Positions 26,431-35,045 of a DNA stretch of 47,563 bases are shown here, piece after piece; the stretch's first letter is position 1; each line of letters starts with the position of its first letter. The notes under the pieces are model-generated. The model was not told the DNA's origin. It saw only the letters and a program-made list of their open reading frames with translations, and ran no database searches. The position numbers were made by a program, and so were the translations under genes. Source of the stretch: Alphaproteobacteria bacterium (GTDB taxonomy: Bacteria > Pseudomonadota > Alphaproteobacteria > Rhizobiales > Aestuariivirgaceae). The stretch lies in assembly GCA_024642465.1 (NCBI GenBank), contig JAHEBA010000016.1:1-47563 (forward strand). The letters are read 5' to 3'.

Positions 26431-27531
26431 TTAGCGCACCCGGACATATCTTGCCAGCCAATCCGCACCCACCTTCTCATTTTCTCCGGCGGCGCGGTAA
26501 AGCTGGGAGGCGCGCACCGCATCGAGTGGCAAGCCGGCCATCGCATCGAGCCCCTGTGGTCCGATTTTCGCTGGTGCGGTGAACAACAGCACCTCATCCA
26601 CAAGGTCCGCCTCGACCAATGCTCGCGCCATGTGCGCCCCGCCCTCTGCAAAGACTTGGCCGATGCCGCGCGAAGCCAGCTTCCGCAGTATGTCGTGAAG
26701 GTCCACCTTGCCGTCCGGCGTGGCGTTGCAGGCAATAACCTCGACCCCTTCCGCTTCCAGGGCTGTCTTACGGGCCGGATCAGCGGCTTCCAGTGTCATT
26801 ATCCAGACGGGCACGTCGCGGGCCGTATGGACCAGCTTAGATGCAAGCGGAATTGACAGCTTAGAGTCCGAAACAACCCGCACAGGCGAACGGTCGAACA
26901 TACCCGGAAGACGGCAGGTGAGGTCCGGATCATCGGCCAGAACGGTACTCACCCCGACCATGATGGCATCGGCACGCGCGCGCAGCAGGTGTACGCGCGC
27001 CTTTACTTCAGGTCCCGTAATCGGCGTCGGCTGACCCGGCTTTTGGGCAATCTTGCCATCAGTGGAAACGGCAAGCTTGAGAGTCACATAGGCGCGGTTG
27101 CTGCTATTGCGCATGAGGTAGCCGCGCAGCTCGTGGCGAATCAAATCGGCCAGCACCCCCTCGGCCACCTCAACGCCGGCCTCGCGCAGCCTGGCATGCC
27201 CCTGACCGGACACGCGGGGGTCCGGGTCTTCCAGACCGGTGACGACGCGCGCCACACCGGCGGCCACAAGCGCATCGGCACAAGGCGGCGTGCGGCCGTG
27301 ATGGCTGCACGGCTCGAGCGTGACATAGGCAGTTGCGCCGCGCGCAGCCGAGCCGGCCATTTCGAGGGCAAGGTTTTCGGCATGCGGCCGTCCGCCCTCA
27401 CCCGTCGCAGCAGCGGCGACAATGGCGCCGTCCTTCACGATGACGCAGCCGACAGCCGGATTCTCGGCGGTTGCGCCGCGGGTACGCCTGCCTGCGGCGA
27501 TGGCGCGGCGCATGTAGTCTTCGTCATTCAT
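26431..27531 (-). CDS. ribD: Bifunctional pyrimidine deaminase/reductase of riboflavin synthesis
   Basis: RibD deaminates the GTP-derived pyrimidine and then reduces its ribosyl chain. The 366-residue product has the zinc deaminase site (PHAEN and PCSHHGRTPPC) in residues 1-145 and the NADPH reductase domain in 146-366 (YVTLKLAVSTDGKIA, DAIMVGVSTVLADDP, GIGQVFAEGGAHMARAL). Start ATG 27531 (MNDEDYMRRAIAAG) fits the family; the longer frame upstream overlaps nrdR and is not family-like. It begins seven bases after the nrdR stop. Confidence 0.93.
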   Translation of the reverse strand: MNDEDYMRRAIAAGRRTRGATAENPAVGCVIVKDGAIVAAAATGEGGRPHAENLALEMAGSAARGATAYVTLEPCSHHGRTPPCADALVAAGVARVVTGLEDPDPRVSGQGHARLREAGVEVAEGVLADLIRHELRGYLMRNSSNRAYVTLKLAVSTDGKIAQKPGQPTPITGPEVKARVHLLRARADAIMVGVSTVLADDPDLTCRLPGMFDRSPVRVVSDSKLSIPLASKLVHTARDVPVWIMTLEAADPARKTALEAEGVEVIACNATPDGKVDLHDILRKLASRGIGQVFAEGGAHMARALVEADLVDEVLLFTAPAKIGPQGLDAMAGLPLDAVRASQLYRAAGENEKVGADWLARYVRVR

Positions 27532-27538
27532 GGCAGGA

Positions 27539-28036
27539 TCAGCCGTCTGAGCCGGACACAGGAGGAACCGGGGGGGCACCCTCTTCGTCGCCCGACAGTT
27601 CGCCAATCAGGTCTTCGAAGTCCTTGGCTTCGCGGAAGTTCTTGTAGACCGAGGCGAAACGCACGTAGGCCACGTCGTCAAGCACGCGCAGGCCCTCCAT
27701 GACGTGCTCACCGATGAGGTCTGCGGGTATCTCGGTCTCGCCGAGGCTTTCCAGCTGGCGCACGATGCCGGAGACCATGCGCTCGATGCGTTCAGGCTCA
27801 ACCGGCCGTTTACGCAGGGCGATGGCCACTGAACGGGCGAGCTTGTCGCGGTCGAAGGGAACGCGCTTGCCCGACTTCTTGACCACGATGAGTTCGCGCA
27901 GCTGGACGCGTTCGAACGTGGTGAAGCGGCCGCCGCAGTCCGGGCAGTAGCGGCGGCGGCGGATCGCGGCCCCGTCTTCAGAGGGCCGCGAGTCCTTTAC
28001 CTGTGTTTCCTGGTTGCTGCAGTAGGGACACCGCAT
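27539..28036 (-). CDS. nrdR: Transcriptional repressor of ribonucleotide reductase genes
   Basis: NrdR senses ATP/dATP and represses ribonucleotide reductase operons. The 165-residue protein has the N-terminal zinc ribbon ([15 protein letters not shown] and [13 protein letters not shown]) and the ATP-cone ([16 protein letters not shown] ... [18 protein letters not shown]). It lies between glyA (46 bases) and ribD (7 bases) on one strand, the common alphaproteobacterial order. Confidence 0.93.
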   Translation of the reverse strand: MRCPYCSNQETQVKDSRPSEDGAAIRRRRYCPDCGGRFTTFERVQLRELIVVKKSGKRVPFDRDKLARSVAIALRKRPVEPERIERMVSGIVRQLESLGETEIPADLIGEHVMEGLRVLDDVAYVRFASVYKNFREAKDFEDLIGELSGDEEGAPPVPPVSGSDG

Positions 28037-28082
28037 CTGCAGTCATCCCCTTTCATGTTTTCCGGTGAGTGAGTCTTTCGGC

Positions 28083-29390
28083 TCACGAATAAATCGGAAA
28101 ACGCCCCGTCAATGCAACCACCTTCTCCTTGACCGCTGCCTCGACGGCGCCATTGCCGTCAGGGCCATTGGCGGCCAGGCCATCGAGCACCTCGATGATC
28201 AGGCGGCCGACCTCGTTGAACTCGGCCACGCCGAAACCGCGTGTGGTGCAGGCCGGCGAACCGAGGCGGATGCCGGAAGTGATCATCGGCTTTTCAGGGT
28301 CGAACGGGATGCCGTTCTTGTTGCAGGTGATGTTGGCGCGGCCCAGAGACTGTTCAGCATCCTTGCCGGTCAGCTTCTTGGGACGCAGGTCAACCAGCAT
28401 CACGTGGGTGTCGGTGCCGCCCGAAACGAGGTCCAGACCGCCATCCTTCATGGCGCCCACCAGAGCCTTGGCATTCTCGACCACAGCCTTTGCGTAGGTC
28501 TTGAAATCAGGCTGCAGCGCTTCACCGAAGGCGGCTGCCTTGGCGGCGATGACGTGCATCAGCGGGCCGCCCTGCAGACCGGGGAATACGGCAGAGTTGA
28601 ACTTCTTGCCGAGTTCCGGGTCGTTGGACAGGATCATGCCGCCACGCGGACCACGCAGCGTCTTGTGGGTGGTGGTGGTAGCCACGTGAGCATATTCGAG
28701 TGGGTTCGGGTGAACGCCGCCGGCCACGAGACCTGCAAAGTGGGCCATGTCGACCATGAACATTGCGCCAACCTTGTCGGCGATCTCGCGGAAACGCTTG
28801 AAATCGATAATGCGCGGATAGGCAGAGCCGCCGGCAATGATCAGCTTCGGCTTGTTCTCGACGGCAAGACGCTCGACTTCATCATAGTCGATCAGGTGGG
28901 TCTTAGGGTCCACCTTGTAAGGAACCGGGTTGAACCACTTGCCGGACTGGTTGACCGGCGAGCCGTGGGTCAGGTGACCGCCACAGGCAAGGTCAAGCCC
29001 CATGTAGGTGTCGCCGGGCTGCAGCAGCGCGAGGAACACGGCCTGGTTGGCCTGTGCGCCGGAGTGCGGCTGGACGTTGGCGAATTCGCAGTTGAACAGC
29101 TTCTTGGCGCGGTTAATGGCCAATTCCTCGGCGATGTCCACATACTGGCAGCCGCCGTAATAGCGACGGCCCGGATAGCCTTCGGCGTACTTGTTGGTCA
29201 GTACCGAGCCCTGGGCTTCCATGACTGCGCGCGAAACGATGTTTTCGGATGCGATCAGTTCAATTTCGTGGGACTGGCGGCCATGCTCCTTGGCAATGGC
29301 GGCTGCAAGGTCGGGGTCGCTGGACGCCAGCGCATCAGAAAAGAAACCGGGGAAAATGCCGGACTGGCTGGCTTTCGGTTGGGCGGTCAT
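28083..29390 (-). CDS. glyA: Serine hydroxymethyltransferase
   Basis: The PLP enzyme converts serine and tetrahydrofolate to glycine and methylene-tetrahydrofolate. The 435-residue product has the [13 protein letters not shown] substrate region, the PLP-lysine motif [16 protein letters not shown] and the C-terminal [19 protein letters not shown] 29390 follows GGAGTAACCC. It heads the leftward glyA-nrdR-rib run; its 191-base upstream gap contains several hairpins listed separately. Confidence 0.95.
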   Translation of the reverse strand: MTAQPKASQSGIFPGFFSDALASSDPDLAAAIAKEHGRQSHEIELIASENIVSRAVMEAQGSVLTNKYAEGYPGRRYYGGCQYVDIAEELAINRAKKLFNCEFANVQPHSGAQANQAVFLALLQPGDTYMGLDLACGGHLTHGSPVNQSGKWFNPVPYKVDPKTHLIDYDEVERLAVENKPKLIIAGGSAYPRIIDFKRFREIADKVGAMFMVDMAHFAGLVAGGVHPNPLEYAHVATTTTHKTLRGPRGGMILSNDPELGKKFNSAVFPGLQGGPLMHVIAAKAAAFGEALQPDFKTYAKAVVENAKALVGAMKDGGLDLVSGGTDTHVMLVDLRPKKLTGKDAEQSLGRANITCNKNGIPFDPEKPMITSGIRLGSPACTTRGFGVAEFNEVGRLIIEVLDGLAANGPDGNGAVEAAVKEKVVALTGRFPIYS

Positions 29391-29441
29391 GGGTTACTCC
29401 GTCTTGTTCTGTCGATATGTGTCAGTTTCATTGGCCCGGTG

Positions 29442-29463
29442 GGCGCCAGCCTGCACCGGCGCC
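29442..29463 (-). other. Hairpin in the glyA upstream region
   Basis: GGCGCC, a 10-base loop and GGCGCC lie about 50-70 bases before the glyA start. No T-run follows on either strand. It may be a leader hairpin or an operator; I do not recognise a known riboswitch here. Confidence 0.3.
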
Positions 29464-29514
29464 TTAGTAAGTCGGAAGTATCACATATTCGTATCGCAGG
29501 TCAGGATGGCATAC

Positions 29515-29562
29515 CGCAATGCGGCACCGTGACCAAGTGCCATTGCGTCGCGAGAAATGGCA
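29515..29562 (-). other. Two overlapping, mutually exclusive hairpins between ldtP and glyA
   Basis: One stem pairs 29515-29527 with 29537-29547 (CGCAATGcgGCAC with GTGCCATTGCG, two bulged bases). The other pairs 29538-29544 with 29556-29562 (TGCCATT/AATGGCA). Both use 29538-29544, so only one can form at a time. The region directly follows the ldtP stop on that strand and lies 125-172 bases upstream of glyA. Confidence 0.35.
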
Positions 29563-29581
29563 ATTGCGACACTGCGGCCGC

Positions 29582-31057
29582 TTAGCCTGCCTTTTCTTCC
29601 GGGATGCCGATGGGCTGGCCGGTAATGAAGCCGGTGCCGTCAAGACCGTAGATGTCCTGGCGGAAGCGCACCATTCCATCAGGGCCTGCCCAGGCGGTCA
29701 GATAGACCCAGCGCACGCCAACCTTCTCCTGCAAGGTCACGTCGATACGTTCCTCGGACTTGGCAATGCCCTGGACCTGGCGAAGGTTCCATCCGTCCTG
29801 GCCCTGAAGAATCCAGGTGGTGAGTTGCTGCACGTCCTCGACGCGCACGCAGCCCGAACTGAAGTATCGCGCACCCTCGTTGAAGAGCTGCTTGGTGGGC
29901 GTGTCGTGCATGTAGACGGAGAACTTGTTCTTGAAGTTGATCTTCACCGACGCCATGGCATTGATGCCGCCCGGCTCCTGGCGGAAGTGATAGCGCTCGG
30001 CAATACTCTCCGGGTCCGCCTTCCAGTCGATAGTGCTGGGATCGACCTCGGGGCCCTGGTAATCGCCTTCCAGAACCATGATCTGCAGCTCTTTCAGCTT
30101 GCGGATACCGTGCTTGCGCACTTCCGGAACGATGTCCTTGGCGACGATGGACTTCGGCGCATGCCAATACGGGTTGAAGTTGATCTCGCTGACTTCGCTG
30201 GCCACGATCGGCGACGGGCGCTCAGGCTTGCCGACGATCACGGCATGTTGCGACACCACGCGGCCGCCATCTACGGCTTCAAGCTTGGCGGCAGGAATGT
30301 TCACGGTGACGTAGCGCCTGGGGAGGTCCTTGCTGTACTCGGGCAGCCGGATCAGGTTGGCGCGCATTGTCTCCAGCCGTGCGCTGACCGGCACCGACAT
30401 CGCGTTGGCAGTGGACTCATCGACCCGGCCGGTAATGGCTAGCCCATAGTTCTCCTGGAAGCTGGCGACCGCCTGCTCAACCGTGCTGTCGTACCCCTGG
30501 CCTGCTGCAGCAGTGCGCGGCAGATAACCTTCGATGGCGAGGCGGCGGCGGATGGCCTCCACTGCCCTGCCATTTGCGCCCTTGCGCACGGTCTTGTTGA
30601 CGATGATCTGGCCCCATCCGCCTTGCCGGGCAATACCTTCGTACTCGGTGATGGCTGCCTGCAGCGCAGACTCGCTGCGGCTGTTCAGGATGGGCGCCAC
30701 AGACCGATCCAGGCCAAACACCTTGGTGCGGGCAGACAGTTCACCTGCCGAATCAGTGTCTGAACCGGCTGCGTACCCGGATGAGGTGGCGGCGCGCTCG
30801 GAATAGGAGGCACGGCTGCCCTGGCTGCCGAAATTGAACAGGCTGCCGAACGACGGGGCAGCGGCTCCCCTGGAAGATGGCTCTTCCGTTGGCGCGGCCA
30901 CAGGCTGCTGCGACGGGGCCCGGTTGAAGTTGGTTACCGCGCGGGGCGCGCCATCGTCGTGATTGCGCTGACCGGCCTCCGACACGTTCAAGCCACTGGC
31001 CAAGTAGACAACAGCCGTCATTGCTGCCGCGGAAAAGCGGAAGACACCAGAATTCAT
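29582..31057 (-). CDS. ldtP: Periplasmic L,D-transpeptidase (LdtP-type)
   Basis: The enzyme makes 3-3 cross-links in peptidoglycan or anchors proteins to it. The 491-residue precursor has a signal peptide (about 1-28), a low-complexity Ser/Ala/Gly-rich stretch (30-110), a peptidoglycan-binding repeat (about 158-219) and a YkuD domain (about 250-425) with H384 (HDTP) and catalytic C403 (SSGCVRVE). The long insert between the first YkuD strands and the active-site Cys is YcbB/LdtD-like. ATG 31057 follows a GGGGTGA site; a GTG three codons upstream is possible. It lies behind ldtR, the arrangement known for LdtR-regulated transpeptidases of Rhizobiales. Confidence 0.86.
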   Translation of the reverse strand: MNSGVFRFSAAAMTAVVYLASGLNVSEAGQRNHDDGAPRAVTNFNRAPSQQPVAAPTEEPSSRGAAAPSFGSLFNFGSQGSRASYSERAATSSGYAAGSDTDSAGELSARTKVFGLDRSVAPILNSRSESALQAAITEYEGIARQGGWGQIIVNKTVRKGANGRAVEAIRRRLAIEGYLPRTAAAGQGYDSTVEQAVASFQENYGLAITGRVDESTANAMSVPVSARLETMRANLIRLPEYSKDLPRRYVTVNIPAAKLEAVDGGRVVSQHAVIVGKPERPSPIVASEVSEINFNPYWHAPKSIVAKDIVPEVRKHGIRKLKELQIMVLEGDYQGPEVDPSTIDWKADPESIAERYHFRQEPGGINAMASVKINFKNKFSVYMHDTPTKQLFNEGARYFSSGCVRVEDVQQLTTWILQGQDGWNLRQVQGIAKSEERIDVTLQEKVGVRWVYLTAWAGPDGMVRFRQDIYGLDGTGFITGQPIGIPEEKAG

Positions 31058-31144
31058 GCAAATCACCCCAAGATGCGCCGTTCTCTGCCTTCACTGCGTA
31101 TACAGCAATGGCATCGTGTTGAACAGTGAGTGACCTACAAATCA

Positions 31145-31159
31145 GGCCGCATTGCGGCC
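31145..31159. other. GC palindrome upstream of ldtP
   Basis: GGCCGC-ATT-GCGGCC is a perfect 6-base inverted repeat followed on the plus strand by a second ATTGCGG copy. It lies about 90 bases before the ldtP start, where a regulator site for the transpeptidase could be. It is not matched to any known motif. Confidence 0.25.
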
Positions 31160-31191
31160 AATTGCGGCGGCCGGATGCGAAGTCCATGGAA

Positions 31192-31221
31192 AACCCGCGA
31201 AAGCTTGAGCGTTCGCGGGTT
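31192..31221 (-). terminator. Hairpin terminator behind ldtR
   Basis: Perfect 10-base stem AACCCGCGAA/TTCGCGGGTT with a 10-base loop. On the minus strand the stem runs into TTTTCC. It lies 51 bases after the ldtR stop and before ldtP, so ldtP likely needs its own promoter. Confidence 0.55.
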
Positions 31222-31272
31222 CACAATTCTGTTATGTTCGGTAATGCGCCTGCTTCGACGCTGCCCGCCCTA

Positions 31273-31785
31273 TCAGAGGCGATACAGGATCTGGTCGGTC
31301 CAGAAGCGCTCGAGCCGGCTCAGGGCCTTATTCAGGCGGTCGAACTCGTCGACGTCGATGCCGGCGACTTCCTGCAGCGACAGAAGCTGGCGGTTGTACA
31401 GCGCGTCGACCTGTTCACGGATCACCTGGCCCTTTTCAGTCAGCGAGATGCGGACCGAGCGCTTGTCGGCGCTGGAACGCTCGTGGCTGACATAGCCCTG
31501 GTCGACCAGCTTCTTGAGGTTGTAGGACACGTTCGAGCCCTGGTAGTAGCCCCGGGTCTTGAGTTCGCCGGCGGTCAGCTCGCTGTCGCCGATGTTGAAC
31601 AGCAGCAACGCCTGCACGGAGTTGACGTCCTGCTCGCCATTGCGGTCGAACTCGTCCTTGATCACGTCCAGAAGGCGGCGATGCAGACGCTCGATCAGCG
31701 TCAATGCCTCCAGGTAGCGGTGTTTGATTTCTGGGTTACCCTGATCCGCGACTTCGCGGACCGCAACTGCGGTCATCTTGTTCAT
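31273..31785 (-). CDS. ldtR: MarR-family regulator LdtR
   Basis: The 170-residue winged-helix protein fits LdtR, the MarR-type activator of an L,D-transpeptidase gene and of stress tolerance in Sinorhizobium and Liberibacter. The DNA-binding part reads SELTAGELKTRGYYQGSNVSYNLKKLVDQGYV with the wing RSSADKRSVRISLTEKG. Flanking helices (about 18-55 and 130-168) form the dimer interface. The identification leans on the neighbouring ldtP. No Cys is present in the protein, so a thiol-based sensing mode is unlikely here. ATG 31785 is preceded by the repeat-rich region 31794-31876. Confidence 0.82.
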   Translation of the reverse strand: MNKMTAVAVREVADQGNPEIKHRYLEALTLIERLHRRLLDVIKDEFDRNGEQDVNSVQALLLFNIGDSELTAGELKTRGYYQGSNVSYNLKKLVDQGYVSHERSSADKRSVRISLTEKGQVIREQVDALYNRQLLSLQEVAGIDVDEFDRLNKALSRLERFWTDQILYRL

Positions 31786-31793
31786 GTTTGATA

Positions 31794-31876
31794 CCTGCCC
31801 GTATGTTCACTGTTAGATCGTCTAGTTGTTGGCAGGTGTTTTTTGCCCCTGCCTTGTACATGACTCTAGCGGCAGG
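31794..31876. repeat. Alternating CCTGCC/GGCAGG repeats upstream of ldtR
   Basis: CCTGCC at 31794-31799, GGCAGG at 31831-31836, CCTGCC at 31848-31853 and GGCAGG at 31871-31876 lie in the 207-base gap before ldtR. The two GGCAGG copies are followed by T-runs (GTTTTTT and TTTTT). The last pair makes a terminator-like hairpin on the plus strand, although no plus-strand gene lies upstream. They may be operator sites for LdtR or another regulator. Confidence 0.35.
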
Positions 31877-31992
31877 TTTTTAAGATGATCCGAACGAGAT
31901 AGGTAAACTCGAAGATAATTTGCGTCCAATTTGACAGAGATGCGGTCAGAGTTAGCAAACTCTTGTGAGGCGCGATCAAGTGCAGTTTTCCG

Positions 31993-32883
31993 CTAGTTTG
32001 AGGTTTTCAAGTAACGGATGATTCCCGAAAAATCGGTATCTGCACCACCTGCCTCGATAAACCTTTCATAAAGCTCAAGTGCGCGTTTGCCCATTGGGGT
32101 GCTGGCATTTGCGCCCTTAGCGGCGTCGGCAGCGAGCGACAGATCCTTGATCATCATGGCCGCGGCAAAGCCCGGCTGGTAATCCAGGTTGGCGGGCGAT
32201 GTGGGAACCGGGCCCGGAACCGGGCAATAGCTGGTCAACGACCAGCACTGGCCGGATGCCGTCGACGAGATGTCGAAGAAGGTCTGCGCATCAAGCCCGA
32301 GCGCCTCGGCAAGATTGAAGGCCTCGCAGGTGCCGATCATCGAGATGCCCAGCAGCATGTTGTTGCACACCTTGGCCGCCTGGCCGTTGCCGGGACCGCC
32401 GGCATGGAAGATGTTCCTGCCCATTTTCTCTAGGATCGGCCTTGCCGCTGCAAACGCCTTGTTCGAACCGCCGCACATGAAGGTCAGAGTGCCGGCGGCC
32501 GCACCAGCAACACCGCCCGACACCGGCGCGTCCAGCATCATGTGGCCGGCGGATTCTGCCGCGGCAATGACTTCACGGGCCGTGGGCACGTCGATGGTTG
32601 AGCAGTCCATGAACAGTGTACCCGGCTTGCAGGAGGCAATCAGGCCACCGTCATCCATGTAGACCGAGCGCACATGCTTGCCCGCCGGCAGCATGGTGAC
32701 CACGGCATCTGCACCAGATGCCGCTTCAGCAGCGCTGGCCACTGGTTTGCCGCCGGCTTCTGCGAAGCGGTCGAGACTGTCTGCAGACAGGTCGAAGCCG
32801 CGAACGTCATGGCCTGCCTCCACCAGGTTGGCCGCCATTGGCCCGCCCATGTTGCCCAGTCCGATAAACCCGATCACCGCCAT
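31993..32883 (-). CDS. mmsB: 3-hydroxyisobutyrate dehydrogenase
   Basis: The enzyme oxidises 3-hydroxyisobutyrate to methylmalonate semialdehyde in valine breakdown. The 296-residue product has the Rossmann loop GFIGLGNMGGPMA, the substrate loop DAPVSGGVAGAAAGTL and the catalytic Lys region GNGQAAKVCNNMLLG, and the C-terminal MIKDLSLAADAAKG typical of true HIBADH. ATG 32883 follows a GGAGACAC site. The other valine genes (hydrolase and acyl-CoA dehydrogenase) lie 2-4 kb upstream on the same strand, which supports the assignment. Confidence 0.88.
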   Translation of the reverse strand: MAVIGFIGLGNMGGPMAANLVEAGHDVRGFDLSADSLDRFAEAGGKPVASAAEAASGADAVVTMLPAGKHVRSVYMDDGGLIASCKPGTLFMDCSTIDVPTAREVIAAAESAGHMMLDAPVSGGVAGAAAGTLTFMCGGSNKAFAAARPILEKMGRNIFHAGGPGNGQAAKVCNNMLLGISMIGTCEAFNLAEALGLDAQTFFDISSTASGQCWSLTSYCPVPGPVPTSPANLDYQPGFAAAMMIKDLSLAADAAKGANASTPMGKRALELYERFIEAGGADTDFSGIIRYLKTSN

Positions 32884-32978
32884 GTTCTGTGTCTCCGTCT
32901 TGCAAACGCTGCCGCCTGCTGGTTAGTGAGCGCCAACATGCCAAGGCGCTACACTCTTATGCAAGGGGCTTGAACCAC

Positions 32979-34028
32979 ATGGATACCACCCGGCTGGACA
33001 AGGCCATCGCCGCATCGATGGCACACGAGGTAAACTGGTCGCGATCTCCCGATGGCGAACCGTGGGGCGTCCACCAGACCGACCCCGCTCCCTGGAACCG
33101 GCTGTTCGGGTCGGTGCACGAGCGCGGCGGGGTATCCGGCGCCATTTGGCAGCACGGCAAGCCGGTGACGAGCTGGGGTGAACCCGGCCGGGCGGACCTG
33201 ACCTTTTCCGTCGCCAAGACCTATCTGGCGCTGCTGGCCGGCGTCGCCCAGGCGCAGGGGCTGCTGCCGGACGTGCACGAACCTGTTGGCGCACGGATCA
33301 AGGGCATCGGCTTCGATGACGCGCACAACGGCAAGGTCACCTGGCACCACCTGCTGCAGCAAACCAGCGAGTGGACCGGCGAATGCTTCGGCATTCCCGA
33401 CCATGTGGACCACTACCGTAACCTCGATTTCGCACCGCCCACCGGTGGCACCAAGGGCGACAAGCGCCCTCTCAACACGCCCGGCACCTACTGGGAATAC
33501 AACGACGTGCGCATCAACCAGTTGTCGCTGGCGTTGCTGCACCTGTTCCGCCGCCCACTACCGGAGGTGTTCGCCGAGTTCATCGCATGCCCTGCCGGCG
33601 TCAGCGACGGCTGGGCCTGGCGCGGCTATGACCATGCCTGGGTCGAAATTGACGGGCAGCGCATGCAGTCGGTACCCGGCGGCACCCATTGGGGTGGCGG
33701 CATCTCGATCAGCGCCAACGACCAGGCCAGGATCGGTAAGATCCTGCAGGGCAACGGTTTTGCCAATGGCAGGCAGATCTTAACGGAAGGCTGGGTGCGG
33801 GCGATGCGCACGCCCTGCCCGATCGCGCCGTTCTATGGATATCTGGTGTGGCTGAATCATGCCCGCCGCATATTTCCTACAGTGCCGGAGAGCAGCTATT
33901 TCGCGCTCGGCGCAGGTGGGCAGTACACGTTCATCCAGCCTGAAACCGAACTGGTGGTGGTAGTGCGCTGGCTGGACGATGCGCATGCCGGCACGCTGTT
34001 CGGCGAGGTGCTGGCTGCGCTGTCATGA
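32979..34028 (+). CDS. Beta-lactamase-fold serine hydrolase
   Basis: The 349-residue protein has the class C/penicillin-binding fold: nucleophile S-x-x-K in FSVAKTYLALLAG (about residue 72) and Y-x-N in YWEYNDVRINQLS (about 170). A glycine-rich C-terminal strand ALGAGGQYTFIQ stands near the place of the third motif. There is no signal peptide, so it is likely cytosolic, like esterase or amidohydrolase relatives rather than a beta-lactamase. The substrate is unknown. It is divergent from mmsB with a 95-base gap and interrupts the valine gene set. ATG 32979 follows AAGGGG. Confidence 0.82.
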   Translation: MDTTRLDKAIAASMAHEVNWSRSPDGEPWGVHQTDPAPWNRLFGSVHERGGVSGAIWQHGKPVTSWGEPGRADLTFSVAKTYLALLAGVAQAQGLLPDVHEPVGARIKGIGFDDAHNGKVTWHHLLQQTSEWTGECFGIPDHVDHYRNLDFAPPTGGTKGDKRPLNTPGTYWEYNDVRINQLSLALLHLFRRPLPEVFAEFIACPAGVSDGWAWRGYDHAWVEIDGQRMQSVPGGTHWGGGISISANDQARIGKILQGNGFANGRQILTEGWVRAMRTPCPIAPFYGYLVWLNHARRIFPTVPESSYFALGAGGQYTFIQPETELVVVVRWLDDAHAGTLFGEVLAALS

Positions 34029-34136
34029 GGGACGGCTGTTGAAATTGGGCCGGACGGGCGCCTCACCCCCACAGGTTTCCCGGGGCACCCGTCCGTAGCC
34101 TCCCCTGCAAAGGGATCGGCTTGATCGGTCAACTGG

Positions 34137-34916
34137 TCAGTTGCGTGCCACCAGCGACAGGCCGGCGCTCACCATGCGGCGGGTCTGGCTGCCGCATGAA
34201 CCGGTGGCTGCGGCCATCGAGATGGCACGGGCTTTCGCCTGTGCGACGGCGGCCCTGTCATGGCGGGACAGCATCGCGTTGTGGCGCGAGACCACCTGCT
34301 GCCAGAAGCGCATGGCGCGGTCACCACCCAGATGCTGACAGCGGCGCTCCACGTAATAGGCGGCGGTAGCCTGTGCATACCTGATGAGTTCTGTGTCTGC
34401 GTTATTGCGGGACGCCTGCTTCGGCTGGCTGCCCTGCTGAGCGTGGCGGTCCGGCTGGGCCTGATCGATCACACGGGCGGCCTGCTCCTGCTCATCCGTA
34501 ACCGGCTCCACGACCGGCGCATCAGCGATGGTGTCGCGAATCTCGACACCGCCCTCGGCCTGCTGCAGGGCTTGGCGCGCTGCGTTTACCGCCGATAGCG
34601 CAAGTTCTTCGGTTGCGGCGCCACAGGTCATCTCTTTGCCCTGCTGGCGGCCTTCCTCGATCAGCCGGACGATCTCTTCCGGCCCCACGGATGCAGACGC
34701 TACAACCTCCGCCATGTTCACGTAATCCGACAGTTCGCTGAGCACATCCGCCGTCAGGTGTCCACACTTCTCGGCGGCGCCATGGGCGCGGGCCATATGT
34801 GCGGCAGCATCGCCCGGTCCGAGAATGGTCTCGGCTGCGGTAGGCTTCATCGGCACTGAAACCAATGGCAATGCAGCCAGTGCAAGAGATATCAGAAGTC
34901 CGGATTTGTTACGCAT
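34137..34916 (-). CDS. Secreted protein with two copies of a cysteine-framed helical unit
   Basis: I do not recognise a family. The 259-residue precursor has a signal peptide (about 1-28) and then two similar units of roughly 75 residues joined by an acidic/Gln-rich linker (about 118-170). Unit 1 runs from an Ala-rich helix to C51-G-H-L and ends at C98-G followed by an amphipathic helix (AATEELALSAVNAARQAL). Unit 2 repeats this with C193-Q-H-L and C241-G-SQTRRMVSAGLSLVAR. Cys spacings are 47 and 48. The four Cys could make one disulfide per unit in the periplasm (inference). ATG 34916 is chosen over ATG 34922 for its better distance from GGGGGTGA. It is alone between convergent and co-directional neighbours. 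Confidence 0.7.
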   Translation of the reverse strand: MRNKSGLLISLALAALPLVSVPMKPTAAETILGPGDAAAHMARAHGAAEKCGHLTADVLSELSDYVNMAEVVASASVGPEEIVRLIEEGRQQGKEMTCGAATEELALSAVNAARQALQQAEGGVEIRDTIADAPVVEPVTDEQEQAARVIDQAQPDRHAQQGSQPKQASRNNADTELIRYAQATAAYYVERRCQHLGGDRAMRFWQQVVSRHNAMLSRHDRAAVAQAKARAISMAAATGSCGSQTRRMVSAGLSLVARN

Positions 34917-35045
34917 GCCCATTCACCCCCAGAAACGCGCGAGAAACTTACCGAGTCCTAGCCTAGGAGGCCCGTGGTTAACGGGCATTCAAGGTTTGCG
35001 GCATGTTGAAGGGATGGTTAACGGATTACTTCGAGTTTTACCGGT

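Noticed and set aside
29391..29581. A known riboswitch upstream of glyA
   Set aside because: The hairpins do not match the consensus elements I know for glycine, THF, SAM-II or SAM/SAH riboswitches.
28065..29585. A 506-codon open frame on the plus strand
   Set aside because: It is antisense to glyA; no recognisable domain, and codon bias follows glyA.
31848..31881. Terminator-like hairpin on the plus strand upstream of ldtR
   Set aside because: No plus-strand gene lies before it, so it is not annotated as a terminator; it is kept as part of the repeat region.
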